From NCBI GenBank assembly GCA_029582155.1, contig CM055901.1, positions 40,290,616 to 40,354,615 on the forward strand: 64,000 nt of DNA, read 5' to 3'. Of the stretch, positions 1-12,850 are shown piece after piece (the stretch's first letter is position 1; each line of letters opens with the position of its first letter). Source of the DNA: Panopea generosa (taxonomy: Eukaryota > Mollusca > Bivalvia > Adapedonta > Hiatellidae). A model generated the notes under the pieces. It ran no database searches. It saw only the letters and a list, made by a program, of their open reading frames with translations, and was not told the origin of the DNA. The position numbers and the translations under genes were made by a program.

Positions 1-240
1 CAATATGAAAGAATAATCTTTAATCTATCAAACAACCTTATGTATTTGAATTGTTAGACTCGCTTACCTAAACAAAATTGTATTTTTTGCCTAGACATAA
101 TTTTTTAACGTTACCTCTTTGTTCCAGACAATTCGAAAGGGGTGATGCATTATTTACACACTCCTATGAGAACCACACCAAAAAGCGTATGCCTCCCAAT
201 AACCATCATCTATCCGCTAAGGATAGCTGCAATTAGTTTA
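1..240 (+). repeat. Dispersed repeat, copy 1 (inverted partner at 40,741-40,971)
   Basis: This stretch reads, with few differences, as the reverse complement of 40,741-40,971. Shared landmarks are caatatgaaagaat at one end, gacaattcgaaaggggtgat in the middle, and ctatccgcta close to the other end. This copy has about 11 extra bases just before gacaattcg. It may begin before the window. No coding potential was recognised. It is probably a non-autonomous element or a piece of a larger repeat, and the family is unknown to me. Confidence 0.85.
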
Positions 241-1310
241 CTTTATAAGCTATAGTAAAAACTTAAAATATCTTCTTGTCAGAAACCACTGGGCCGATTT
301 TGATATAACTTCACAGAAATGTTCCTTGGGTGACCCTCTACCAAGTTTGATCAGGCCTTCTTGATTCGTCAAAAAACATGGCCGCCAGGGGCCGGGGTTA
401 GATTACAATATAAGCTATAGTAAAAACTTAAAAAAATCTTCTTGTCAGAAACCACTAGGCCAATTTGATATAACTTCACAGAAATGTTCCTTGGTGACCC
501 TCTACCAAGTTTGTTCAAGCCATCTTGATTCGTCAAAAAACATGGCCGCCAGGGGGCGGGCCAAGTTTAATTAGTAAAAACTTAAATAATCTTCTTGTCA
601 GAAACTACTAGCTCGATTTTAAAATAATTTCACAGAAATGTTCCTTGGAGGACCTTTCGCCAAGTTTGTTCAAACCGTAGTGATTCGTTAAAAAACATGG
701 CGGCCATCGGGTGGGGTTACTTTACTATATAAACTATAGTAAAAACTTAAAAACTCTTCTCGTCAGAAACCACCGGATCGATTTTAAAACAATTTCGCAG
801 AAATGTTCCATGGGTGACCCTTTACCAAGTTTATTCAAGCCGTTGTAATTTGATAAAAATATGACCGCCACAGTGAGGTGCTAGTTTACTATATAGGCAG
901 CTATAGTACAAACTTCAAAAGCCTTCTTGTCAGAATCTACTCATCTGATTTCGATGTAATTTCATAATTTCGATGACATTTACCATGGATGAACCTCTAC
1001 CAAGTTTGTTCCAGCCATTGCGATTCGTCGAAAAACATAGTCGCCAGGAGAGGAGGCTGGTTTTCTTTATATGGATATATAGTGAAAACTTTTTTTCGAT
1101 ATCTGATATCCAGATATCCGCACAAGGATACTATTGTTATCGCACAACTCTTCTACGCATCTGTTACATCTTCAAAATAAATAAAAATTCTAACTACTCG
1201 CCCATCTCGTTTTTCTGGAATTTTGAGTGTACATGTATTATATAATCTACTAGTTAGGTGACTCAAGGTCACTCAGGTGAGCGATATAGGGCCATCTTGG
1301 CCCTCTTGTT
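241..1310 (+). repeat. Element A with ~150-bp internal tandem units, 3' end complete
   Basis: About five units of roughly 150-165 bp each carry the landmarks cagaaatgttcctt, ggtgaccctctaccaagttt and aaaaacatggccgcc. The tail reads caggtgagcgatat and then ggccctcttg, which matches the tail of the second element at 3,900-3,951. The start of this copy is not clear. Similar repeats are common in bivalve genomes (from memory). The short ORFs here are not credible genes. Confidence 0.8.
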
Positions 1311-2686
1311 TTCTGTATCTGGCTCTTGCTATATGTTGCGTATATCCGTATCTGTATAAGCATGTCCTAAACCTCAACAATTCCTGGTATATGCGTCATA
1401 TATCTGTATCTGCCTAGGCCTATTTATAATCTCAACAGCGCCTGGTTTATGCTGTTTTTTTCTGTATCTCGCTACAACTGCTGGAATATGCTGCTTATAT
1501 CTGTATCTGGCTATGCCTGTCCTTCACCTGGAAAACTCTTGCTATCTGTTGCCTTGATCCGTATATGTCTTAGCATGTCCTTAACCTCAACAACTCCTTG
1601 TATGTGCTGCTTATATCTGTATCTAGCTAAGCGTGTCCTAAACCTCAACAACTCCTGGTATATGCTGCTTATATCTGTATCTGGATATGCCTGTCGTTAA
1701 CCTCAACAACTCCCGGTATCTGCTTCTTATATTTGTTTCGGGCTAAGCCTGTCCTTAACCTGAACAACTCCTGGTATATGCTGCTTATATCTGTATCTTG
1801 CTATGGCTGTCCTTAACTTCACCAACGCCTGCTATATGTTGCTTATATCTGTATCTAGCTAAGCATGTCCTAAACCTCAACAACTCCTGGTATATGCTTC
1901 TTATATATCTATCTGTCTAAACGGTCTTTAACCTCAACAACTCCTGGTATCTGCTTCTTATATGTGTTTCGGGCTAAGCCTGTCCTTAATCTCAACATCT
2001 CCTGGTATATGTTGTTTATATCTTTATCTTGCTAAGCCTGTCAGTAACCTCAACAACTCCTGTTATATGTTGCTTTTATCTGTATCTGTCTAAGCCTATC
2101 CTTAACCTCAACAACTGCGGGTATATGCTTCCTATATCTGTATCGTGCTATGCCTGTCTTTAGCTTCAACAACTCTTGCTATCTTTGCTTATATCAATAT
2201 CTGTCTAAGCATGTCCTTAACCTCAACAATTCCTGGTATATACTGCTTATATCTGTATCTGGCTAGGCCTGTCCTTAACCTCAACAACTCCTGTTATCTG
2301 TTGCTTATATATGTATATGGCTAAACCTGTCCTTAACCTCAAGAATTTCTGGTATATACTGCTTATATCTGTATATGGCTAGGCCTGTTACTCTTGTTAT
2401 CTGTTGCTTATATCTGTATATGGCTAGGCCTGTTACTCTTGTTATCTGTTGCTTATATCTGTATATGGCTAAGCCTGTCCTAATCTTTAACAACTCCTGG
2501 TATATACTGCTTATATCTGTATCTGGCTAAGCATTTCCCTAACTTCAACACCTCCTGGTATATACTGCTTATATCAGTATCTGGCTGAGCCTGTTCTTAA
2601 CCTCAACAACTCCTGTTATCTTCTTCTTCTTATACGTGTATCTCGCTAAGCCTGTCCTTAATCTCAACAGCGTATATGCTGTTTTT
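1311..2686 (+). repeat. 58-bp minisatellite, block A
   Basis: About 24 diverged head-to-tail copies of a ~58-bp unit are present. Its landmarks are ctcctggtatatgctgctta, tatctgtatctggctaagcc and tgtccttaacctcaacaa. The unit length is not a multiple of three, so the short open frames inside are by-products of the repeat. The block starts directly at the tail of element A. Confidence 0.93.
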
Positions 2687-3951
2687 AGCTCACCTGAGCC
2701 GAAGGCTCACAGATGAGCTTTTGTGATCGCCTGGTGTCCGTCGTCTGTCGTCCGTCGATAACTTTTAGCTTTAAACAACTTCTCTTCTGAAACCACTGGG
2801 CCAATTTTGATATAATTTCACAGAAATGTTTCTTGGGTGACCCTCTACCAAGTTTGGGCAAGCCATCTTAATTCGTAGAAAAACATGGCGGCCAGGGGGT
2901 GGGGTTAGTTTACTATATAAGCTATAGTAAAAACTTAAAAAATCTTCTTGTCAGAAACTACTGGCTCGATTTTAAAATAATTTCACAGTAATGTTCCTTG
3001 GGTGACTTTCTACCAAGTTTGTTCAAGCCATCTTGATTCGTCAAAAAACATGGCAGTCAGGGGGTGGGGTTAGTTTTATGTCAAATTAATGCCCTTGTTT
3101 TATAGCATAAATGTCTGTATATAGTAATTATTATAAGAAATGGTAATACACTCTTTAAATAAACTTTTTTTTGCTATTATTATACAATATTATACCAGAT
3201 ATAAATTTTAAAAGATAATTCATCATAAAAAGATGAATGATACAATTATAATCAATGATTGAAATATTATTCATAAATCATTAACCATTTTAAAATAGGT
3301 ATTTTTCTGAGTTTTTATGGTTCAGACAGATGGTTTACTGCTTCATAATAAAGCAATACCATATTTTTAGCTAGTTTCTTCACAGCAAGAAGTCTGCTTG
3401 AGATTTTCAGTGTCAAAGTGTACTTGAAATCTCGGAGGAGGAGGTTAATTGTTTTTTGGGGAGAGTGCACTGCGACAAAGACTCTTTCAAGCGATATACT
3501 TTGGGAAAGCTTGTGTTTGAAACTCATATCAATATTTATTGTGCTGGAACTGCACAATAGTTTAGTCTGATGCTTTAGTTTGAAACCGTTCTCAAACATA
3601 ACAGGTTAGTTTTGTGCTGGAACTGGATTTTTATCTTAGTTCAAAGACTTAGGTTTGGAACAGTCTCCAAACGTATAGGCAGCTATAGTAAAAACTTCAA
3701 AAGCCTTATTGTCAGAATCTACTGACTTGATTTTGATGTAATTTCACTGACATTTACCATGGGTGAACCTCTACCAAGTTTGAACTCTTCTACGCATCTG
3801 TTACATCTTCAAATCAAAACAAAATTCTAACTACTTGCCCATCTTGTCTTTCTGGAATTTTGAGTGTACATGTATTATATAATCTACTTATTTTGGGTGA
3901 CTCAAGGTCAGTCAGGTGAGCGATATAAGGCCATTTTGGCCCTCTTGTTTT
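2687..3951 (+). mobile_element. Element B: second copy of the repeat-bearing element, both ends visible
   Basis: The left end starts agctcacctgagcc and the right end reads caggtgagcgatat then ggccctcttg, so tcacctga and tcaggtga form a short inverted pair. Inside are two ~150-bp units like those at 241-1,310, then about 600 bp of other DNA (3,080-3,680), then one further unit. The middle holds a short repeated motif (tgctggaactg, then gtttgaaac or gtttggaac) at about 3,541-3,670. A 94-residue open frame on the minus strand (3,315-3,599) resembles nothing I know. The element looks non-autonomous. Confidence 0.7.
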
Positions 3952-6500
3952 CTGTATCTGGCTCTTGCTATATGTTGCTTATATCCGTATCTGTCTGAGC
4001 ATGTCCTAAACCACAACAATTCCTGGTATATGCATTTTATATCTGTATCTGTCTAGGCCTGTCTTTGATCTCAACAGCGCCTGGTATATGCTGTCTTTTT
4101 TTCTGTGCCTCGCTAAGCCTGTCCTTATCCTCAACAACTGCTGGTTTATGCTGCTTATATCTGTATCTGGCTATGCCTGTCCTTAACCTGAACAACTCTT
4201 GCTATCTGTTGCCTTGATCCGTACATGTCTTAGCATGTCCTTAACCTCAACAACTCCTGGTATGTGCTGCATATATCTGTATCTAGCTAAACCTGTCCTA
4301 AACCTCAACAACCTCTGGTATATACTGCTTATATCAGTATCTGGATATGCCTGTCCTTAACCTCAACAACTCTTGCTGTCTGTTGCTTTTATCCGTATCT
4401 GTCTAAGCATGTCTGTAACCTCAACAACTCCTGGTATGTGCTGCTTATGTCTGTATCTAGTTAAGCCTGTTCTTGATCTCATCAACTCTGGTATATGTTG
4501 CTGATATCTGTATCTGGCTAAGCCTATCCTAAACCTCAACAATGCCTGGTATTTGCTACTTATATCTGTATCTGTCTAAAGCTATCCTTAACCTCAACGC
4601 CTGGTATTTTCTGCCTTTTTCTTTATCTGGCTAAGCCTGTCTTAAACCTTAAATATTCCTGCAATCTGCTGCTAATATATATATCTGTCTAAGCCTATCC
4701 TTAACCACAAAAACTCCTATCTGTTGCTTATATCGGTACATAGCTAAGCCTATCCTTAATCCAACAACTCCTGCTTTCTACTACGTATATCTGGATCTGG
4801 CTAAGCCTGTCCTTAACCTCAAAACCCCCTGCTATCTGCTGCTTATAGCTGTATATGTCTAAGCATGTCCTTAACCTCATTAACTCTTTGTATATGCTGC
4901 TTTTATCTGAATCTGGCTAAGCCTGTCCTCAACCTCAACAACTCCTGGTATCTGCTGCTTAGATCTGTATCTAGCTAAGCCTGTCCTAAACCTCAACAAC
5001 TCTTCTTGGTATATGTTGCTTATATCTGTATTTGGCTTACGCTGCCCTAAACCTCAACAACTCTTCTTGGTATATGTTGCTTATATCTGTATCTGGCCTA
5101 GGCTGTCTTTGTCTGTCTAAGCATGTCCTTAACCTCAACAACTCCTGCTATCTGTTGCTTATATCTGTTTCTGACCTAGCATGTCCTAAACGTCAATAAC
5201 TTCTGGTATATGCTTCTTTTATCTGCATCTGGCTAACCATGTCCTTAACCTCAACAACTCCTGCTATCTGTTGCTTATATCTGTATCTGTGTAAACCTGT
5301 CCTTAACCGGAACAACTCTTGCTATCTGTTATCTGTATCTGTTTAAGCCTGTCATTAACCTTAACAACTCTTGCTATCTGTTGCTTATATCTGTATCTGT
5401 CAAAGCCTGTCCTAAACCTCAACAACTCTTGCTATCTGTTGCTTATATCTGTTTCTGACCTAGCATGTCCTAAACCTCTATAACTTCTGGAATATACTTC
5501 TTTTATCTGTATATGGCTAAGCCTGTCCTTAACCTCAACATCTCCTGGTATATGTTCTTATATCTGTATCTGGCTAAGGCTGTGCTTAACCTCAGCAACT
5601 CCTGGTATATGATGCTTATATCTGTTTCTGGCTAAGCCTGTACTTAACCTGAACAACTCCAGGTATATGCTGCTTATATCTCTGTCTGTCTAAGCCTGTT
5701 CTTAACCTCAACAACTTCTGCTATCTGCTGCTTATATCTATATCTGTCTAAGGCTGTCCTTAACCTCAACAATTTGTAGCTGGCTAATTATGACCTTAAT
5801 CTCATCAACTCTTGGTATATGGTGCTTATATCTGTATCTGCCAAAGCCTGTCTTTAACCTCACCAATTCCTGGTATATTCTGCTTACATCTGTATCTGGC
5901 AAATTATGTCCTTAACCTCATCAACTCTTGGTATATGGTGTTTATATCTGTATCTGCCAAAGCCTGTCTTTAACCTCAACAATTCCTGGTATATTCTGCT
6001 TACATCTGTATCTGGCTAATTATGTCCTTAACCTCATCAACTCTTGGTATATGCTGCTTATTTCTGTATCTGTCTAAGCCTGTCTTTAACATCATCAATT
6101 CTGATATATGCTGCTCACATCTGTATCTGGCTAATTATGTCCTTAAGCTCACCAACTTTTGGTATATGCTGCTTATATATGTATCTGTCTAAGCCTGTCT
6201 TTATCGTTAGCAATTCCTGGTATATGCTGCTTATATCTGTATCTGGCTAATCATGTCCTTAACCTCATCAACTCTTGGTATATGCTGCTTATATATATGT
6301 TTTTGTCTAAGCCTGTCTTTATCATCAGCAATTCCTGGTATATGCTGCCTTTATATGTATCTGTCTAAGCCTGTCTTTAACATCAACAATTTCTGTTATA
6401 TGCTGCTTATGTATATATCTTGCTTATTATGTCCTTAACCTCAACAACTCTTGTTATATGCTGCTTATATCTGTAACTGGCTAAGCCTGTTCTTGACCTC
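3952..6500 (+). repeat. 58-bp minisatellite, block B
   Basis: About 44 copies of the same ~58-bp unit as in block A follow element B. The first ~140 bp after the element tail match the start of block A nearly base for base, so element and array were duplicated together. Variant sub-families with a catcaactcttggtatatg form dominate from about 5,790 to 6,440, which suggests local expansion. Confidence 0.93.
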
Positions 6501-7619
6501 AGATTTTAGCTTTACTTTCTTTTGTGGTGGTAATTGGCCATAATTACTAAGTACCGGTAGACATCAACATCCAGACAGTTTTGTATGTCATTGGTGGAGT
6601 TATGTGCCCTTCAATAGTCAAACGTATGAATGAGTTCACCTTGTTTACCGAATAAATGTTTTTTTTATTGAGTTAAGCTGAAATATGTTGAATATAAACA
6701 AATGTAAGACACAAAATAAGTATTTCAGGTGTGCTCAAATCAAGGGGTTCAGTTGGACCCCATGAGGAATGCTATAGGAAAAACAAATAATTGCCATTAT
6801 CTCATCTACTTCATGAATGATTTATTGCTCTTGGGATCTAGCGCATTGCCTTGTCATATTAATTGACAGATCATTTAGACATGTTATGGGATCCATAAGT
6901 CCTTAAAAATATTCTTCTCAAAAACCGGTCAGCCAATGTGTTCCTATTTGTTTATTGGACGACTGCTTCGCTCCAACAACCCAGAATTGTGGGTGACCTT
7001 GAGACGCTCACTTCTAGAATAGTGTATACTTGAACACATACGCTGTCTCATATACATGTAGTATGCAAATTCTATTTCAACATATTGACACGTGAACACA
7101 AATTTGCTGTTACATGTATATTCAAAACTAAGTTACAAATATAAATGTTGGATATTTTAACATGTTAACGGTACCTGCCTACACAACATGACTTAAGTCG
7201 TTAATATATTCTAGGAAATTTTATTGAGTTGATAAAATCTAGTAAACTATTTTGATTCAAGTTTGACTCGTTATAAAAATGTTCTTTTCAGTGCTGAAGA
7301 TGAACAGAGAGAACGAGGAATAGTCAACGACATTGACCCTGCATCAGATCATGACAGAGAAAACTGACACAAAGGAAAGGTCGCTTATAAATTGTGTTAA
7401 AAGTATAAATACTGCTATTCAAATTAAAGAAAATTGAAAATTGCAAATTTATATAATGTTTTGTTTAAAGTTGCTAGTCTTTCATCTTGCGTTATTTTCA
7501 GCATTTATTTAAGAATATGCATAAACATATTTTATTAATGCTTTTATCTCCTTGTGCACGTCGTCGAGATCTTGGACGCTGTTTTCAATGATCATATACA
7601 ATAATATAAGTATACACTA
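6501..7619. other. No gene or repeat recognised
   Basis: AT-rich single-copy-looking sequence. No convincing open frame, RNA gene or known element end is visible. About 6,950-7,020 (tattggacgactgcttcgct) has the feel of a dispersed repeat, but I could not pair it within the window. Confidence 0.5.
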
Positions 7620-8262
7620 AATAGAAGAAAATGAAGAAGAAAAAGAAGAAGAAGAAGAAGGAGGAAAAAAAGAAGCGAAAGGGGTCAACAGCAACCGTTG
7701 ATTTCATGATAAACTATAAGAATAATAAAGATTAAAAAGAAGAAGAAGAATAAGAAGAAGAAGAAGGAGGAGGAAGAGGAGGAGGAAAAGAAGAAAAATA
7801 AAAAGAAGAAGAGAAAGGAGAAAACAGCAACACTTTGATTTCATGATAAACTATAAGAATTATAAACATGAAATAGAAGAAGAAGAAGAAGAAAAAGGAG
7901 GAGAATGATGGGGAGGGGGAGGAGGTGGAGGGGGAAGGTGGATGGTGGGGGTGGGGGAGAAAAATAAAAAGAAGAAGAGAAAGGAGAAAACAGCAAAACT
8001 TTGATTTCATGATAAACTATAAGAATTATAAACATGAATTAGAAGAAGAAGAAGAAGAAAAAGGAGGAGAATGATGGGGAGGGGGAGGAGGTGGAGGGGG
8101 AAAGTGGAGGTTGGGGGGTGGGGGAGAAAAATAAAAAGAAGAAGAGAAAGGAGAAAACAGCAAAACTTTGATTTCATGATAAACTATAAGAATTATAAAC
8201 ATGAAATGGAAGAAGAAGAAGAAAGAAGAAGAAGAAGAAGAAGGAAAAGAATAAGTAAAATA
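7620..8262 (+). repeat. Purine-rich GAA/GGA microsatellite within a ~180-bp minisatellite
   Basis: Runs of gaagaagaag alternate with a non-purine piece containing tttgatttcatgataaacta and attataaacatgaa. That piece recurs at about 7,700, 7,838, 8,001 and 8,168. Two of the units also carry a G-rich block with gaatgatggggagggggagg. The plus strand is almost all purine over long runs, which may allow triplex or other unusual structures. Open frames here (Ser/Pro-rich on the minus strand, Arg/Glu-rich on the plus strand) are repeat artefacts. Confidence 0.92.
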
Positions 8263-9669
8263 AAAATATATAGTTTAGAAAAATCATATTTGGTAGATTA
8301 GTATACGTTTCAAATATCAAATAGTACTATCTAATTGCACCTGCATTTTTAATATATATTTAATTTTATAATAGATATACCATAATGCATAACAGACACT
8401 ATATAACTGGTGGTGTCTCTTTATGGAAATATCAAAACAAAATTAAATGCCCATAGTTGTAAATATAAAGTTAACACGGCGTGTCCCTTTAATTAAGACA
8501 CGCGGTCACTGTAACGTGTTTTACAAGATACCAGTATCCTGCTGTGCGTCAGATAACACGTACCAGTTGATTGGGTTTATGGTTGTTTATTGCAAATTGG
8601 CACCTGTGTCAGTTGTTGAAGGTGGTAGGCAGATAAGTATATACAACAGCAGCATATGGGTTTTCAATACAGAGTTAAACAATTAATATTAATAAATATT
8701 ATAATATGATATCAATAAATAATAAATATACAAAAAGCATTGCAATCAGAAATAGTTTATGTTCTGTGTAATCAAGGAATAGATAAAGATAAATAGATAA
8801 AGATAAATAAGTCCTTGATATAATGTAATGATGTTGATATTTATTACTAATAAAGGTAGAAGAGAGATCAGTGTAAATGGATAGCATAAAGGTGTTTAAT
8901 CGAGCGTTATATAATTAATATAATAATTATTACAATAATGGAAATTTATAATAATGGAGAATATAAATAAGATTAGAGATATACAATAACAATCTCAACC
9001 AAATATAATACATGGTAAACATAGATTTATTCTCTTATTATAGTCTCATCCATATACATATACATAAAAAACAATCAATTACACACACACACACAAATGT
9101 ACATGGCCATTCAACTGTTAGGATTTGAGATTGCATTTTTTAAAAAAATATTTCTTCGTAAAATCTAGTATATTTGTTATCGAAATCAATATACATTGAA
9201 TTTATTTGAGTACATGGTACTTTTATTAAAGTACCTATTCTAGGTGTAATTTAAGTAAGATCGGAATTATTTACTAAATATATTACATTTGTATACCACA
9301 TTCTAGCTATTGTTTTATCAGTTTTATTGTACTATGTATACTGATCATGAATATACATGTGATAATTATAAATAATAGAAACAGTATGTATTTAAAATAT
9401 TTACCAGAGTCGTGCATATGTCATTCAACAAATATAATAACAAAAAAAAAAAAGAAAGAAGCTATACATGCTGTATCTGCTTATAAAGTATCCATCTATT
9501 TTTTTCATCTTATGATACTATTTTAAATCAAAACTACATATAGTTTCTTTTTATAGATATTTTACTATAAAGTTAACTTAACTCGCAGTAAATACAATCC
9601 GTTTTACAACTTTGAGTACACACAGAGCAAGCTTACTTTTTCGCCATTTTAACGATTAACGATAAAAAA
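8263..9669. other. AT-rich intergenic DNA, no gene recognised
   Basis: Very AT-rich, with a short (CA)n tract near 9,082-9,096 and gataaagataaata repeats near 8,780-8,810. A 79-residue open frame at 8,447-8,686 has no recognisable motif. I see nothing supportable as a gene. Confidence 0.5.
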
Positions 9670-11225
9670 TTAAAAAAGTTGTATCGTCGAAAAAAGTCCT
9701 TTTCGTAAAACCAATTCCCAATTCAATATATGGATAACTTCATTTTGGTAATAAAATATTAATTTGACGATGAAAATTTTAGAAAATACACATGTATGTA
9801 TTTTTTAATGTTCTCTTCAATAAAATCATAATAGAAAACATCAAAATAAAGAAATATTGATTTAATCGCTCCTTTTCGAAGAAAGAAGTCCTTTTCGTAA
9901 AACCACTTTCCCTATTTCAATACATGGATAATTTCATTTTGGTAATAAAACATTAACTTGACAGTCAACATTTCTGAAAATACGCATGTATGTAATTTTA
10001 ATGTTCTCTTCAATAATATCGTTATATAAAACATCAAAATAAAGAAATATTAACTAATCGCTCCTTTCGTAGAAAGAAATCTTTTTCATAAAACCAATTC
10101 CCCATTCCAATACATGGGTAATTTTTTTTTGGTAATAAAATATTATTTTGCAAGGGAATTTTCTAAAAATACGCATGTAAGTTTTATTTAATGATATCTT
10201 CAATAATATCATAATAGAAAACATCGAAATAAAGAAATAATGATCTAATCGCTTCTTTTCGTAGAAAAAAAGTCCTTTTCGTAAAACCAATTCCCAATTT
10301 CAATATATGGATAATTTCATTTTGGTAATAAAATATTAATTTGACGATGAAAACATTTCTGAGATTACGCATGTATGTAATTTTTAATGTTCTCTTCAAT
10401 AAAATCATAATAGAAAACATCAAAGTAAAGAAATATTGATTTAATCGCTCCTTTTTCGTAGAAAGAAATCCTTTTCGTAAAACCAATTTTCCCAATTCCA
10501 TTAATTTGACAGTGAAAATTTCTGAAAATACGCATGTATGTATTTTTTAATGTTCTCTTCAATAAAATCATAAAAGAAAACATCAAAATAAAGAAATATT
10601 GATTTAATCGCTCCTTTTCGTAAAACCAATTTCCCCATTTCAATACGTGGATACTTTCATTTTGGTAATAAATTATTAACTTGACAGTTAACATTTCTGA
10701 AAATACGCATGTATGTATTTTTAATGTTCTCTTCAATAATATCACTAATATAAAACATCAAAAAAAAAAGAAATATTGATTAAATCGCTCCTTTTCGTAG
10801 GAAAAAATCATTTCGTAAAACCAATTCCCCATTCCAATACATGGGTAATTTCATTTTGGTAATAAAATATTAATTTGCAATGGAATTTTCTAAAAATAGG
10901 CATGTTAATTTTATTTAATGTTCTGTATTATTATATCATAATAGAAAACATAAATAAAGAAATATTGATTTAATCGTTCCTTTTCCTAGAAAAAAATCCT
11001 TTTCGTAAAACCAATTCCCCATTTCAATACATGGATGATTACATTTTGGTTAATAAAACATAAATTTGACAATGGAATTTTCTGAAAATACGCATGTACG
11101 ATTTATTTAATGTTCTATTCAATAAAATAACAAATATATGCAATATTATAAAGATATGTTGATTTAATCGCTCCTTTTCGTAAAGAAATATTCTTTTCTG
11201 TCCCTTTCGTACAAAAAGTCCCTTT
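9670..11225 (+). repeat. ~190-bp satellite array
   Basis: About eight copies of a ~190-bp unit, with one shorter copy near 10,470-10,613. Each carries gtccttttcgtaaaaccaat, an aatacatgga box, ttcattttggtaataaaata, aaatacgcatgtatg and ttaatgttctcttcaataa. The phrase ccttttcgtaaaacc recurs near 9,700, 9,890, 10,085, 10,275, 10,470, 10,613, 10,808 and 10,997. The minus-strand open frames of 78-126 residues inside all translate the same repeat and are not genes. Confidence 0.93.
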
Positions 11226-11900
11226 CGCTATTTAGTGTAACCGTCAAAATGACACTGTTTGGTTATGTGTGTGCTTGAGATAATGTACGTGGTTTAATTA
11301 CGCGATAGCTCAAAAACTTGTCAAAAATGTGTTTTTAACTCGACATGGAGACTTGTCTTGGCGTCATCGTGCACAAGTAATAAAGAGTGGCCGTCTTGTA
11401 CGAGTTTTCCCATGTAAATGTGTACATCCACATAGACTGATGTTTGTAAAATGACTAATTCTAAAAGTAATTGTTGATAAGCTTGAACAAATTTTCTTTT
11501 CAAAATGTAGTTTAGTTTTCGACGTAAACTTACAAGTCAGGGTTAAACCATAGTCCGTTGTTTGTACCTTGGTGCTCTTTTAAAGTTTAGCCTAATATTT
11601 GGAACATATACTTCTCAAGGGCCATTTTTACAAAGCTTCTTGAATCTTATTTACAAAATATCGTAACTCAATTATATTTTCTTAGCTAAGATGGAAACAA
11701 TTTGTTAATGCAAGTATCATTCATAAAACCAATAAGAAAAAGCTTAGCTAAACATAAGTTTAAGAAAATAATAATTCTTAGATAAAATGTTCCGTCTTAA
11801 AAAAATCTTAACTAACTCGGTAACTAAGGGTGTCGGGGATTTTTAAATCTTAAAATAGTAACGGAAGTTTATTTTAACAAAACAATGAGTATACAAGACA
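11226..11900. other. No gene recognised
   Basis: AT-rich sequence between the satellite and the inverted-repeat element. A 60-residue minus-strand frame (11,321-11,503) has no recognisable domain. Confidence 0.5.
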
Positions 11901-11904
11901 ACAC

Positions 11905-12819
11905 CGAATATTATCGTAAAGTGATAAGTTCCAAATTATTTTTGTCAGCAACGTAAGTTCAATCCCAATTATCTTTAGTACTGCAACATAAATGATGTAT
12001 GTGAATAATAAGTAACTGATGTGTAAATGCTCTACAACACGTGAAGTTACTCAAAACTATGCTATAATGTTGAAAATGCGATTCACTGTCAACCTTATCA
12101 TTTGATAAACGGGTGTCATGTGCACATTTTACTCAATATCAGTCTTAATTTTGCCACGTTATGAACATTCTGAATCGACAGATAAATTTAGTAAATTTCA
12201 GAGTTGTAATTAATGAAATGGCCGAGATATAGGACTAAATCGGCGGTGTACTTGGTATTGAATTTATGTGTATTGATCTGTAATATATATATATATATAT
12301 TACTGTACTGGGAATTGCTTCAATGATAAATATGTTTTCATGCTAAAATTAGGGATACAAAACATGACATTTGCTATAAAATATGTCAAACATTCATGTA
12401 ATCACAATTGCATGGGTATCCAATGTTTTAAGAAGATATGAACTTCCCGCTCGTCTGTTAGATGGAAACTTTGCAGATATTAAAAAACAGTAGTGATTTC
12501 ATACATGTATTTTGACTTTTAGAAGGAATACATTCCTTTTTTATGTGATACGTGACGTTTAAAACCATCTCTTATTTTTTAAAAACCTTCTATATTTTAT
12601 TTATATATAATTTTGTTGAGTGCATTTGATTGAATGGTTAAAAATATCTAAATTTCCTGGAAAATAAATTATCAATAATATATTTATAGAAATCTTAGCT
12701 GCGGTAAAACAAAAGTAAAAATGTTTGTGCCTTTTATAAAACCAACAGCAGTGACACTTATTATTTGCAATTTTCGTATGCTTTCGGCACACTATCTCCT
12801 ACATGTTTCTCTCTCTCTT

Positions 12820-12850
<31 letters not shown>

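Noticed and set aside
6044-6438. Overlapping plus frames reading Leu/Tyr/Cys-rich peptides
   Set aside because: All are translations of the 58-bp minisatellite.
7732-8301. Ser/Pro/Phe-rich and Arg/Glu-rich frames
   Set aside because: They come from GAA/GGA microsatellite sequence.
8447-8686. 79-residue plus frame
   Set aside because: No domain, no neighbours and AT-rich surroundings; likely chance.
10054-10745. Minus-strand frames of 78-126 residues
   Set aside because: They translate the ~190-bp satellite and repeat one another.
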